This document shows positions 1 through 5,186 of a stretch of DNA of 6,486 bases, in pieces. Position 1 is the stretch's first letter; the number at the start of each line of letters is the position of its first letter. Made by a program: the position numbers and the translations under genes. The notes below the pieces were generated by a model. That model made no database searches, was not told the DNA's origin, and saw nothing but the letters and a program-made list of their open reading frames with translations. Source of the DNA: Arthrobacter sp. (GTDB lineage Bacteria > Actinomycetota > Actinomycetes > Actinomycetales > Micrococcaceae); contig JAODMA010000487.1 in the NCBI GenBank assembly GCA_025464545.1, positions 1 through 6,486 on the forward strand. The letters are read 5' to 3'.

Positions 1-224
1 CCGGTCTTGATGGAAACAATGCCCTCCACCTCCACATCCTCGCCGCAGTGCCTGAGTCGGACCTCATGGGCCAGCTGCAGCGCCGCCGGAAGCGCGTCGT
101 CCGGAAGCCTGAGAACGTCCACCAATTGGCTTTCGGTGAGCCCCACGCCCTCTTCAAGAACCTGTTTCCGGGCTGTCTCGAGGATGGCGTAGCTCGTGAC
201 GGGAGAGTCTGCCTGAATCGTCAT
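1..224 (-). CDS. bioB: Biotin synthase BioB, N-terminal part (runs off the window)
   Basis: BioB is the radical-SAM iron-sulfur enzyme that inserts sulfur into dethiobiotin in the last step of biotin synthesis. Reading leftward from the ATG at 224-222 gives 74 codons that remain open to the window edge. The protein begins [18 protein letters not shown] and the visible part ends [11 protein letters not shown], which in BioB comes immediately before the GGCPEDCxFC cysteine loop binding the 4Fe-4S cluster. That loop lies outside the window, so catalytic residues cannot be checked. The start is supported by AAAGGA six bases upstream of the ATG. The gene points away from the rest of the window, with about 80 bp to the next feature, and no biotin-type operator was recognised there. 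Identification rests on recall of actinobacterial BioB N-termini and the conserved VEGIxSIKT stretch. Confidence 0.88.
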   Translation of the reverse strand, partial: MTIQADSPVTSYAILETARKQVLEEGVGLTESQLVDVLRLPDDALPAALQLAHEVRLRHCGEDVEVEGIVSIKT

Positions 225-304
225 TGATCGTCCTTTGCGCTGTGTAGCTGCGGATATGCCTCATAGCTGACGCTAGTTTCCCGGCGAGGACGGGATTTTG
301 TGGG

Positions 305-868
305 GTGTCTACAAGGAGGCGGCCGCGGCTTTGGTTCCGACCGTTTACGTCATCACACGGTCCTGTGATGATCTTCGTTTCCTGGGCCACGTTCGACTGG
401 CGCAGCATCCACCCCCGCACCCTGAAGATGATGCCCAAGAGTGAAACCCTGGTCATGGTGGCCACCGTGATCGTCACCGTCGGCACCCACAACCTCGCCA
501 TCGGCGTCGGCGTCGGTGTCCTGGTGGCGATGGTCATGTTCGCCCGCCGTGTCGCGCACTTCGTCACCGTCGAACGCACTGTCAGGACCGTGGACGGCCA
601 CGAGACCGCGACCTATGTTGTGGACGGCGAGCTGTTCTTTGCCTCCTCCAACGATCTCTACACCCTGTTCGAATACGCGCTGGATCCCGAGCATGTGGTG
701 ATTGATATGCACGCCTCCCAGCTCTGGGACGCCTCCACGATCGCGGCCCTGGATGCGATCACCGAGAAGTACCGCCACCACGGCATAGACGTGAATATCA
801 TCGGCCTGAACGACGCCAGCGTCCTGATGCGTGAACGCCTTGGAGGGAAACTCGGCGCCGGGCACTGA
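305..868 (+). pseudogene. SulP-family anion transporter, 3' remnant (last TM segment plus STAS domain)
   Basis: This is the C-terminal end of a SulP (SLC26-type) inorganic anion transporter, normally close to 500 residues with a 10-14 helix membrane domain. Only about 165 residues match the family. They begin near the ATG at 368 (MIFVSWATFDW), followed by a final hydrophobic segment (about residues 50-80 of the 187-aa frame, TVGTHNLAIGVGVGVLVAMV) and a complete-looking STAS domain ending KLGAGH. The strand following the STAS phospho-site position reads DMHASQLWDAST. The frame opens at a GTG at 305, but the first ~20 codons (MSTRRRPRLWF...) do not look like SulP and are probably fused unrelated DNA. 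An AAGGAGG lies at 313-319 with no well-placed in-frame start. Without the transport core it cannot work as a transporter; a free STAS protein is conceivable but unlikely. It ends just before a hairpin shared with a converging nhaA remnant. Confidence 0.8.
351..370. repeat. Perfect 7-bp inverted repeat at the sulP breakpoint
   Basis: CATCACA (351-357) and TGTGATG (364-370) form an exact inverted repeat around a 6-base centre. It overlaps the point where recognisable SulP coding begins (about 365-370). It could be a scar of the event that removed the 5' part of the gene, a protein-binding site, or chance. No insertion-sequence ends or target duplications were seen beside it. Confidence 0.35.
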
Positions 869-892
869 CCCCTCCGCCGCCATAACGTGGAT

Positions 893-922
893 GGTCCCCT
901 ACCGGATAGCCGGTAGGGGACC
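893..922. terminator. Bidirectional hairpin terminator between converging remnants
   Basis: GGTCCCCTACCGG (893-905) pairs perfectly with CCGGTAGGGGACC (910-922) around the loop ATAG, giving a 13-bp stem. It starts 24 bp after the SulP stop and lies 22 bp beyond the NhaA stop on the other strand, the expected place for a terminator serving two convergent genes. The T-tract is poor on both sides, so the call rests on stem strength and position. Confidence 0.75.
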
Positions 923-944
923 CTCCCTTGCGGACCGGATCAGG

Positions 945-1169
945 TCAGCTGCGGTGGTCTTCTTCGTAGACGTCCGGGATGCCGTCCCGGTCAGTATCGA
1001 TGGCTTCTTCGGCCTCCACGGCACGGTACTGACCATTCCGGGTGACCAGCACTGCCGCCGCCAGGAGTGCGGCGAGCAGGGACGCGGCGAGGATCCCGAC
1101 CTTCGCGTGGTCATCGTGGGCGCTGCCCTGTCCGAAGCTCAGCTGCGCTACGAGGAGCGAAACCAGCGA
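945..1169 (-). pseudogene. nhaA: Na+/H+ antiporter NhaA, C-terminal remnant
   Basis: Reading leftward, this stretch gives 74 residues that match the end of actinobacterial NhaA: a short segment [18 protein letters not shown], a last membrane helix ([19 protein letters not shown]), then the acidic tail [20 protein letters not shown] and TGA at 947-945. NhaA is normally near 400 residues or more with about 12 helices and exchanges Na+ for H+ at the inner membrane; everything before the penultimate loop is absent. An in-frame TGA at 1172-1170 sits directly upstream, and the sequence beyond it does not resemble the usual GIGFT stretch. The breakpoint is therefore close to 1169. No ATG or credible start precedes the fragment, so it should be silent. 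It faces the SulP remnant across a shared hairpin. Confidence 0.72.
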
Positions 1170-1293
1170 TCAGCTGCCGCCAAGCCGGTCCCGGTGACAA
1201 CACACCCCCCGGATCATGAACGTCTGGGGACAGAAACCATGCCGGGACCGACCTGCCAACACCCCCTTATCCTGCAACAGGACTGGGGCTACG

Positions 1294-1332
1294 AAAAAGG
1301 TGACGGGGGCGCCCGGGCTGGGTGCCCGGGCG
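1294..1332 (-). terminator. Rho-independent-type terminator of the sulfur operon
   Basis: Downstream of the CstB-like gene (which ends at 1378), CGCCCGGGC (1310-1318) pairs with GCCCGGGCG (1324-1332) around a 5-base loop, a 9-bp GC-only stem. In the direction of minus-strand transcription a run of five T (the AAAAA at 1294-1298 on the plus strand) follows after about a dozen bases. The T-run is further from the stem than in a textbook terminator. Confidence 0.6.
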
Positions 1333-1377
1333 GAGGGGGGGACCTGCCCGCGCGGTCTTGGGGTCGGGTCGGAGCGC

Positions 1378-2787
1378 TTAGGGCGCGGTAACGGCGTTGC
1401 GCTGTGCCTGGAAGGCGTCCCAGGCGGCGTAGCTGCCGTCGAGTTCGACGACGTCGTACCCGGCGCGGCGCAGGGCGCTGGCCGCGACGGAGTTCCGGAC
1501 CCCGGACTGGCAGTAGGTGACGATGTTTCCTTCGGTGGGAAGTTCGTCCAGGTGCCACATGGCGCGGCCGCCGCTGAGCTGATGGGAACCGGGGATGTGC
1601 CCGGCGGTGTGCTCGGTGCGGTTGCGGACATCCAGCACCATAGCGGAGTCGAAGCCGTCGAGTTCCTCGGGCCGGATCAGCTTCGGGGTCATCGTGGGGA
1701 GCCCGTCGATGCTGGTGAGGTAGCCGGCAACGTTATCGATGCCGACGCGGACCAGGTGGTCCCACATGTCCTGGGCCTGCTCCTGGTCCTGGGCCAGCAG
1801 CACGAGCGGATTCTTGTCCGTCTCCGGGTTGACCACCCAGGCGCCGTAGCTGGCCACGGACTTGCCGGCCGGAATGTTCAGGGAGCGCACCACCGTGCCT
1901 TCGTGGACTTCGCTGTTGGGGCGGGTGTCGATGAAGGTCAGTGTGTCCTCTGCCAGGCCTGCAGCAACAATGCCGGATGCAAGTTCGGGCAGCGGCGTAC
2001 GCTCACCCATCACGGCCGGGCCTTCCCGGTTTTCGCGCTTCATCCGGCCAAAGTAGGCGTGGGCGTCGGGCTGGCCGTCGAGGAGTTCGTCGATGAAGCC
2101 CTGCTCATCGTTGGCGGCGAGGTAGGGGCCCCACCAGGCGTAGAGGCGCTCGTAGCCGACCGTGGAGGAAGGGATGGCGCCCAGGGCCTTGCCGCAGGCG
2201 CTGCCGGCGCCGTGGGCCGGGTGGACCTGGACGTAATCCGGCAGGGTAAGGAACTTATCCCGCAGGCTCGCGAACAGCTGCTTGGCGCCTTCAAAGCGGG
2301 TGTCGATGCCGCCGGCTGCTTCATCGAGCAGGTCGGGGCGGCCCAGGTCACCGGAGAAGACGAAGTCGCCGGAGAGCAGGTAGCCGGGCTGGTCGCTGAA
2401 CGCGCCGTCGGTGACCAGGAAAGACAGGTGTTCCGGGGTGTGCCCAGGCGTGTGCAGCGCCTGGATGCTGATGTTGCCGACGGTGATCTTGTCGCCGTCG
2501 TAGAGGCGTTCGCCGTCGAATTCGTATTGCCAGTCCGGCCCGCCCTCACCGGAGACGTAGATCTTCGCGCCGGTCGCTGCGGCCAGTTCCCGGGTGCCAG
2601 AGAGGTAGTCGGCGTGGATGTGGGTTTCGGTGACGGCGATGATCCTCATGCCGTTCTTCTCAGCCAAGTCCTGGTACACCGCGATGTCGCGGCGGCCATC
2701 AACCACTACGGCGGTGCCGTTGGCCTGGCAGCCGATCAGGTAACTGGCCTGGGCAAGGTCCTCGTCGTAAATACGCTCGATAAGCAT
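1378..2787 (-). CDS. CstB-like persulfide dioxygenase-rhodanese fusion (MBL fold, pseudo-rhodanese, rhodanese)
   Basis: This 469-residue cytoplasmic enzyme has the three-part build of staphylococcal CstB. An N-terminal metallo-beta-lactamase domain (about 1-250) has the ETHE1-type iron site: H56-x-H58-x-D60, the TPGHT histidine H116, and the acidic ligand D141 in LLSGDFVFSGD. A middle rhodanese fold (about 275-365) has no cysteine in its active loop (LLAQDQEQAQD) and should be inactive. A C-terminal rhodanese (about 375-460) keeps the loop CQSGVR with Cys426. By family knowledge it would oxidise persulfide (for example glutathione or bacillithiol type; mycothiol is likely in actinobacteria) to sulfite and combine sulfite with sulfane sulfur to make thiosulfate. 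The start at 2787 is chosen over an in-frame ATG at 2835 because AGGAGA lies seven bases upstream and the family begins MLIERIYDEDLAQASY. It is the last gene of the operon and has its own operator and promoter about 50 bp upstream. Confidence 0.9.
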   Translation of the reverse strand: MLIERIYDEDLAQASYLIGCQANGTAVVVDGRRDIAVYQDLAEKNGMRIIAVTETHIHADYLSGTRELAAATGAKIYVSGEGGPDWQYEFDGERLYDGDKITVGNISIQALHTPGHTPEHLSFLVTDGAFSDQPGYLLSGDFVFSGDLGRPDLLDEAAGGIDTRFEGAKQLFASLRDKFLTLPDYVQVHPAHGAGSACGKALGAIPSSTVGYERLYAWWGPYLAANDEQGFIDELLDGQPDAHAYFGRMKRENREGPAVMGERTPLPELASGIVAAGLAEDTLTFIDTRPNSEVHEGTVVRSLNIPAGKSVASYGAWVVNPETDKNPLVLLAQDQEQAQDMWDHLVRVGIDNVAGYLTSIDGLPTMTPKLIRPEELDGFDSAMVLDVRNRTEHTAGHIPGSHQLSGGRAMWHLDELPTEGNIVTYCQSGVRNSVAASALRRAGYDVVELDGSYAAWDAFQAQRNAVTAP

Positions 2788-3205
2788 CTGGTGCTCTCCT
2801 TCGTGAGGGGAAGTCTCGTGGTGTTCCTGCATCAATTCTAATACCCCAGGGGGTATACGGCCATGAGCGGTGTGCCACGCTGTTGTGGCTGCGGGTGTCA
2901 GGGTGTTGCGGTGGGGTGTCGGCCTGGAGCTTGTTCGTGTCCAGGTTCTTCGCGGCCTGGACGACTTCTTCGAGTCCTGTGGCGTTGAGCGCGTCCGCGA
3001 CGCGGGCGGACCGGTTGCCGCTACGGCAGACTGCGATCACGGGGACGGCCGGGTCCAGCTCGGACAGTCGTGCCTGCAGCTGCCCCAAGGGAATGTGCAG
3101 CGCTCCCGGAATCATGCCTTCGGCGACTTCAAAGTCCTCGCGGACATCGAGGATCCGGGCAGTGGAGCGGCGCTGGTCGGCTTCGTTGACAGTGATTTCG
3201 GCCAT
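2699..3205 (-). CDS. Single-domain rhodanese with abnormal 3' end (no stop before the next gene)
   Basis: The first ~78 residues are a cytoplasmic rhodanese-type sulfurtransferase: ARILDVREDFEVAEGMIPGA, then the active loop CRSGNR with Cys60, then ARVADALNATG. Single-domain rhodaneses are about 100-110 residues and end with a GGMxxW...G.P stretch. Here that stretch is missing. From about 2970 the frame continues LEEVVQAAKNLDTNKLQADT, at most a distant echo of it, and then runs on without a stop through the operator at 2841-2856 and 89 bp into the CstB-like gene in another frame, ending at 2699. The start is the ATG at 3205; only a weak A-rich Shine-Dalgarno precedes it. The natural stop was probably lost by deletion. 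The catalytic part could still fold, but losing the last helix and strand would likely impair it. It may be a pseudogene. Confidence 0.6.
   Translation of the reverse strand: MAEITVNEADQRRSTARILDVREDFEVAEGMIPGALHIPLGQLQARLSELDPAVPVIAVCRSGNRSARVADALNATGLEEVVQAAKNLDTNKLQADTPPQHPDTRSHNSVAHRSWPYTPWGIRIDAGTPRDFPSRRRAPDAYRAYLRRGPCPGQLPDRLPGQRHRRSG
2835..2863 (-). promoter_or_regulatory. Likely promoter for the CstB-like gene with operator filling the spacer
   Basis: On the minus strand TAGAAT (2840-2835) is a good -10 box, with a weak TGGCCG (2863-2858) exactly 17 bp upstream. The operator palindrome takes up almost the whole spacer, so a bound repressor would block RNA polymerase. The -35 match is poor and the -10 box is the main support. 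Confidence 0.45.
2841..2856. promoter_or_regulatory. CsoR/CstR-type operator upstream of the CstB-like gene
   Basis: ATACCCC-AG-GGGGTAT is a perfect palindrome with 7-bp arms, of the GC-rich TACCCC/GGGGTA type bound by CsoR-family repressors. It ends 54 bp before the CstB-like start. Three close relatives lie in the divergent promoter region at 4718-4774, which supports one regulator acting on both. Binding itself is inferred. Confidence 0.78.
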
Positions 3206-3238
3206 GGGGTTTCTTTTTTGAATGGTGGACTGTGGTTC

Positions 3239-3289
3239 TTAGCGGATGGGTTCGCCGGCCTGGCGCCAGGCGCCCATGCCGCCACGCAT
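3239..3289 (-). pseudogene. Rhodanese C-terminal relic forming a 16-codon ORF
   Basis: Reading leftward from the ATG at 3289-3287 gives MRGGMGAWRQAGEPIR and TAA. This is the classic last strand and helix of a single-domain rhodanese (GGMxAW...G.P.R), without the catalytic part. A strong Shine-Dalgarno (AAGGAG, five bases before the ATG) precedes it, as if a full gene once started here and lost all of its middle. It lies between the tauE stop (3322) and the next rhodanese start (3205), a gene that itself lacks this C-terminal segment. Confidence 0.6.
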
Positions 3290-3321
3290 GATTCTCCTTA
3301 GTTCGACACGGTGGTGGGAGT

Positions 3322-4080
3322 TCAGGCGGTTACGGTGCCCGCGGTGACCCAGGTTGCGACGGCAAAGATCAGCACGGCGAACGAGAAGCGGATGTGCTTG
3401 TCGTTGAGGTGGCGGGCGAGGCGGGCAGCAATGAGGGATCCAAGGACCGCCGGGACCGCGAAGGCCAGGACGCTGGGCCAGTCGATGGTAAATCCAGTGG
3501 CGTGGGCACCGAAGCCCGCTGCCGAATTGATCACGATGATGGCCAGGGATGAACCCACGGCTTGTTTCATGCGCAGACCCAGGAACAGTGTGAGGGCCGG
3601 GGTGATCAGGAAACCCCCGCCCACACCCAGCAGCCCCGTGAGGAACCCGACGAGGACCCCGACCCCCACGGCCTTGGGGGCGCATGAGCGGAAGGCGCGG
3701 TTGGGCCCGGTGCTGCAGGAACCCTCCGTTTCCGTGGTCCGCATGAGCATCCGGATCCCCGCGATCACCATGATCACGGCGAAGGCGAGCATCAGGATGT
3801 TTGGATCCAGCAGCCGGCCTGCTGCAGTCCCGCCCCACGCGGCGGGGATTCCCGCCGCACCGACCATCAGGACCACAGGCCAATTGATGCCATCCCGCAG
3901 CCGAGGGATCAGCGCCGCCAGGGAGGAGATGCCCACCACCAGCAGGGAGGTGGGGATGGCCTCCGCAGGGCTCATGCCCACGCCGTAGACCAGGGCGGGG
4001 ACGGCGATGATCGACCCGCCGCCGCCGACTACCCCGAGAACGATCCCGACGAAGAGCCCCAGTGAGAGGGCCGCAATCAT
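3322..4080 (-). CDS. TauE/SafE-family sulfite/sulfur-anion exporter
   Basis: This 252-residue inner-membrane protein has the internal duplication of the TauE/SafE (DUF81) family. The first repeat carries VLGVVGGGGSIIAVPALVY followed by SPAEAIPTSLLVV (residues about 10-50). The second carries GLLGVGGGFLITPALTLF followed by KQAVGSSLAIIVINS (about 145-190). Hydrophobic segments fill most of the length (roughly 7-8 helices), broken by a polar loop around MRTTETEGSCSTGPNR. Family members export sulfite, sulfoacetate or related anions. Beside a persulfide dioxygenase and rhodaneses the likely cargo is sulfite or thiosulfate, as for tauE in staphylococcal cst operons. The ATG at 4080 overlaps the TGA of the upstream rhodanese as ATGA, indicating translational coupling. 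Confidence 0.88.
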   Translation of the reverse strand: MIAALSLGLFVGIVLGVVGGGGSIIAVPALVYGVGMSPAEAIPTSLLVVGISSLAALIPRLRDGINWPVVLMVGAAGIPAAWGGTAAGRLLDPNILMLAFAVIMVIAGIRMLMRTTETEGSCSTGPNRAFRSCAPKAVGVGVLVGFLTGLLGVGGGFLITPALTLFLGLRMKQAVGSSLAIIVINSAAGFGAHATGFTIDWPSVLAFAVPAVLGSLIAARLARHLNDKHIRFSFAVLIFAVATWVTAGTVTA

Positions 4081-4688
4081 GCTCCCGGTGTCTGCTTGGC
4101 GTCGGCCACCGGGAGGGCCAGGATGGCGCTTTCGCGGGTGGGTTCCTTGGCGGCCCTGTTCCACGGCATCGCCGAGATGGCCTGGCCCATGGCGCAGGTG
4201 TTGGTGGCCGCGGAGAAGGTCAGGCCTGCCCCGATGACGCCGGCAAGCGTGCGGATCCTGGGGGAGACGAACTTCCCGCCGGCCAAGCCAAGAACCACCA
4301 GGGACCCTGCCGCGAGGCGGACCTGGCGCTCCAGATCCCAACGGGCCTTGCCCTTGATGACGTCTCCGCCAGCGGCAGCGAATCCGGGCACTCCGCCGGT
4401 CAGAACGTAGGCCGTGTCGATGCCCGACTTGGCAAGGCGCTGGCGTGCCTGTTCTGCCCGGGCTCCGGATTGGCAGACCAGAACAACGCGGCTGCCCAGA
4501 CGGGCGGCCAATTCGTCGGAGTGCTCGGAGAGCAGCGGCAGCGGCACGTTATAGGAGCCGCGGATGTGCATGGACTCGAACTCCGCGGCCGAGCGGACAT
4601 CGATGACCACAAGGTCCTGGTGCTCGGAGGTCCAGCCGCGCAGGGTCTCCGGAGCGAGGGCGGAAATGGCAGTAGAGGGGGAAGTCAT
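4077..4688 (-). CDS. Rhodanese-DUF2892 membrane-anchored sulfurtransferase (YgaP-like)
   Basis: This 203-residue, two-part protein is the first gene of the operon. Residues about 8-110 are a rhodanese domain: VVIDVRSAAEFESMHIRG, then the active loop CQSGAR with Cys72, ending LTGGVPGFAAAG. Residues about 118-180 are a DUF2892 domain with two hydrophobic segments (LAAGSLVVLGLAGG and TLAGVIGAGLTFSAATN) and the conserved TNTCAMG (Cys165) before MPWNR. The same build is found in YgaP, which holds a rhodanese on the cytoplasmic face of the inner membrane and may pass sulfane sulfur. The start at 4688 fits the beginning of the domain. The Shine-Dalgarno (GAGAGG, six bases upstream) is moderate. The stop overlaps the tauE start by four bases. 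It is transcribed divergently from the regulator, behind three operator-like palindromes. Confidence 0.88.
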   Translation of the reverse strand: MTSPSTAISALAPETLRGWTSEHQDLVVIDVRSAAEFESMHIRGSYNVPLPLLSEHSDELAARLGSRVVLVCQSGARAEQARQRLAKSGIDTAYVLTGGVPGFAAAGGDVIKGKARWDLERQVRLAAGSLVVLGLAGGKFVSPRIRTLAGVIGAGLTFSAATNTCAMGQAISAMPWNRAAKEPTRESAILALPVADAKQTPGA

Positions 4689-4717
4689 GGAAGGCCTCTC
4701 GAAAGGGGGCGGTGTGG

Positions 4718-4733
4718 ATACCCCACCGAGTAT
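4718..4733. promoter_or_regulatory. Operator-like palindrome A (regulator/operon divergent region)
   Basis: ATACCCC-AC-CGAGTAT matches the ATACCCC-N2-GGGGTAT pattern except in two right-arm positions (CGAG for GGGG). It overlaps the proposed -10 box of the minus-strand operon (4729-4734). Confidence 0.6.
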
Positions 4734-4758
4734 GCCAGATACCCGCGGGGGTATGCAA
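4729..4758 (-). promoter_or_regulatory. Likely promoter of the rhodanese-tauE-cstB-like operon
   Basis: On the minus strand TTGCAT (4758-4753) and CATACT (4734-4729) are separated by 18 bp, with the -10 box 41 bp from the ATG at 4688. Both boxes are partial matches to the sigma-70-type consensus. Their placement around palindrome B supports the call. Confidence 0.45.
4739..4754. promoter_or_regulatory. Operator-like palindrome B (regulator/operon divergent region)
   Basis: ATACCCG-CG-GGGGTAT has one departure from a perfect palindrome. It starts 21 bp after palindrome A and lies in the spacer between the proposed -35 and -10 boxes of the minus-strand operon, the same arrangement as the operator of the CstB-like gene. 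Confidence 0.72.
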
Positions 4759-4774
4759 ACACCCCATGGGGTAT
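4759..4774. promoter_or_regulatory. Operator-like palindrome C (regulator/operon divergent region)
   Basis: ACACCCC-AT-GGGGTAT has one departure from a perfect palindrome. It starts 20 bp after palindrome B and touches the proposed -10 box of the regulator gene (TATAGT, 4774-4779), so binding here should repress the regulator itself. Confidence 0.72.
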
Positions 4775-4779
4775 ATAGT
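4774..4779 (+). promoter_or_regulatory. Likely -10 box of the regulator gene
   Basis: TATAGT differs from TATAAT at one base and lies 33 bp before the ATG at 4812. No good -35 box is seen at 16-18 bp upstream, where palindrome B ends. Confidence 0.5.
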
Positions 4780-4811
4780 CGATAGCGAGACACCGCGCCT
4801 TTGGAGACTTC

Positions 4812-5069
4812 ATGCAACTCGATCCGACCGAACTGACCCCTGTGGTCAACCGCCTCAAGCGCGCCCAGGGCCAGCTCGCCGCCGTGACCCGCATGCTGGA
4901 GGAAGGGAAGGACTGCAAGGACATCGTCACGCAGCTGGCGGCCGTTTCGAAGGCTCTGGACAGGGCCGGCTTCGCAATCATTGCCAGCGGGCTTGAGCAG
5001 TGCATCGTCCGCGAAGACACCACCATGGACAAAAAAGAGCTGGAAAAGCTCTTCCTCTCCCTCGCTTAG
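4812..5069 (+). CDS. CsoR-family regulator, CstR-like (probable persulfide sensor)
   Basis: This 85-residue all-helical DUF156 (CsoR/RcnR/FrmR) family repressor is of usual length. The pattern is typical: NRLKRAQGQLAAVTRMLEEG in helix 1, DCKDIVTQLAAVSKALDRAG in helix 2, then GLEQC. It has exactly two cysteines, Cys35 and Cys64, at the spacing of the CsoR copper cysteines (C36 and C65 in M. tuberculosis). The histidine expected four residues before the second cysteine is replaced by Gly60, and the N-terminal His of nickel or formaldehyde members is absent. This fits CstR, where two cysteines form di-, tri- or tetrasulfide bridges and release DNA on persulfide stress. The start is set by GGAG five bases before the ATG. 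It is divergent from the sulfur operon and probably represses both directions through the 16-bp palindromes. A copper role is less likely but not excluded. Confidence 0.86.
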   Translation: MQLDPTELTPVVNRLKRAQGQLAAVTRMLEEGKDCKDIVTQLAAVSKALDRAGFAIIASGLEQCIVREDTTMDKKELEKLFLSLA

Positions 5070-5093
5070 CAAGCAGGGACCCGCAGACCCCGT

Positions 5094-5123
5094 GCCGGGG
5101 CAGTTTCCCCCAGCTGCCCCGGC
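5094..5123 (+). terminator. Hairpin downstream of the regulator gene
   Basis: GCCGGGGCAG (5094-5103) pairs perfectly with CTGCCCCGGC (5114-5123) around a 10-base loop, 25 bp after the regulator stop. There is no T-run after it, so it is either a T-less actinobacterial-style terminator or a palindrome of other use. Confidence 0.55.
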
Positions 5124-5186
5124 GCGGCCACGCACTTCGAGGCAAAGCTCGGGACCGAAGCCGCTGACGCCCTCGATCCCCAGACA

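Noticed and set aside
225..304. Possible biotin operator or riboswitch before bioB
   Set aside because: No convincing palindrome or conserved riboswitch fold was seen in the 80 bp; only the Shine-Dalgarno is clear.
1186..1250. Inverted repeat CGGTCCCGG / CCGGGACCG spaced 47 bp near the NhaA break
   Set aside because: Nine GC-rich bases pairing across a wide gap is easily chance in this composition; no transposase or target duplication is nearby.
2788..2835. Earlier in-frame start (ATG at 2835) for the CstB-like gene
   Set aside because: The extra 16 residues (MMQEHHETSPHEGEHQ) encode the Shine-Dalgarno region and lie just downstream of the -10 box; the ATG at 2787 has the better ribosome site and matches the family start.
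1216..2841. Very long plus-strand open frame (541 codons) opposite the CstB-like gene
   Set aside because: It is the antisense shadow of a well-supported gene in high-GC DNA; its protein is low-complexity Gly/Val/Ala with no family motifs.
4081..4341. Upstream extension of tauE beyond 4080
   Set aside because: It overlaps the rhodanese-DUF2892 gene in another frame, and the family N-terminus begins at the ATG at 4080 with the ATGA overlap.
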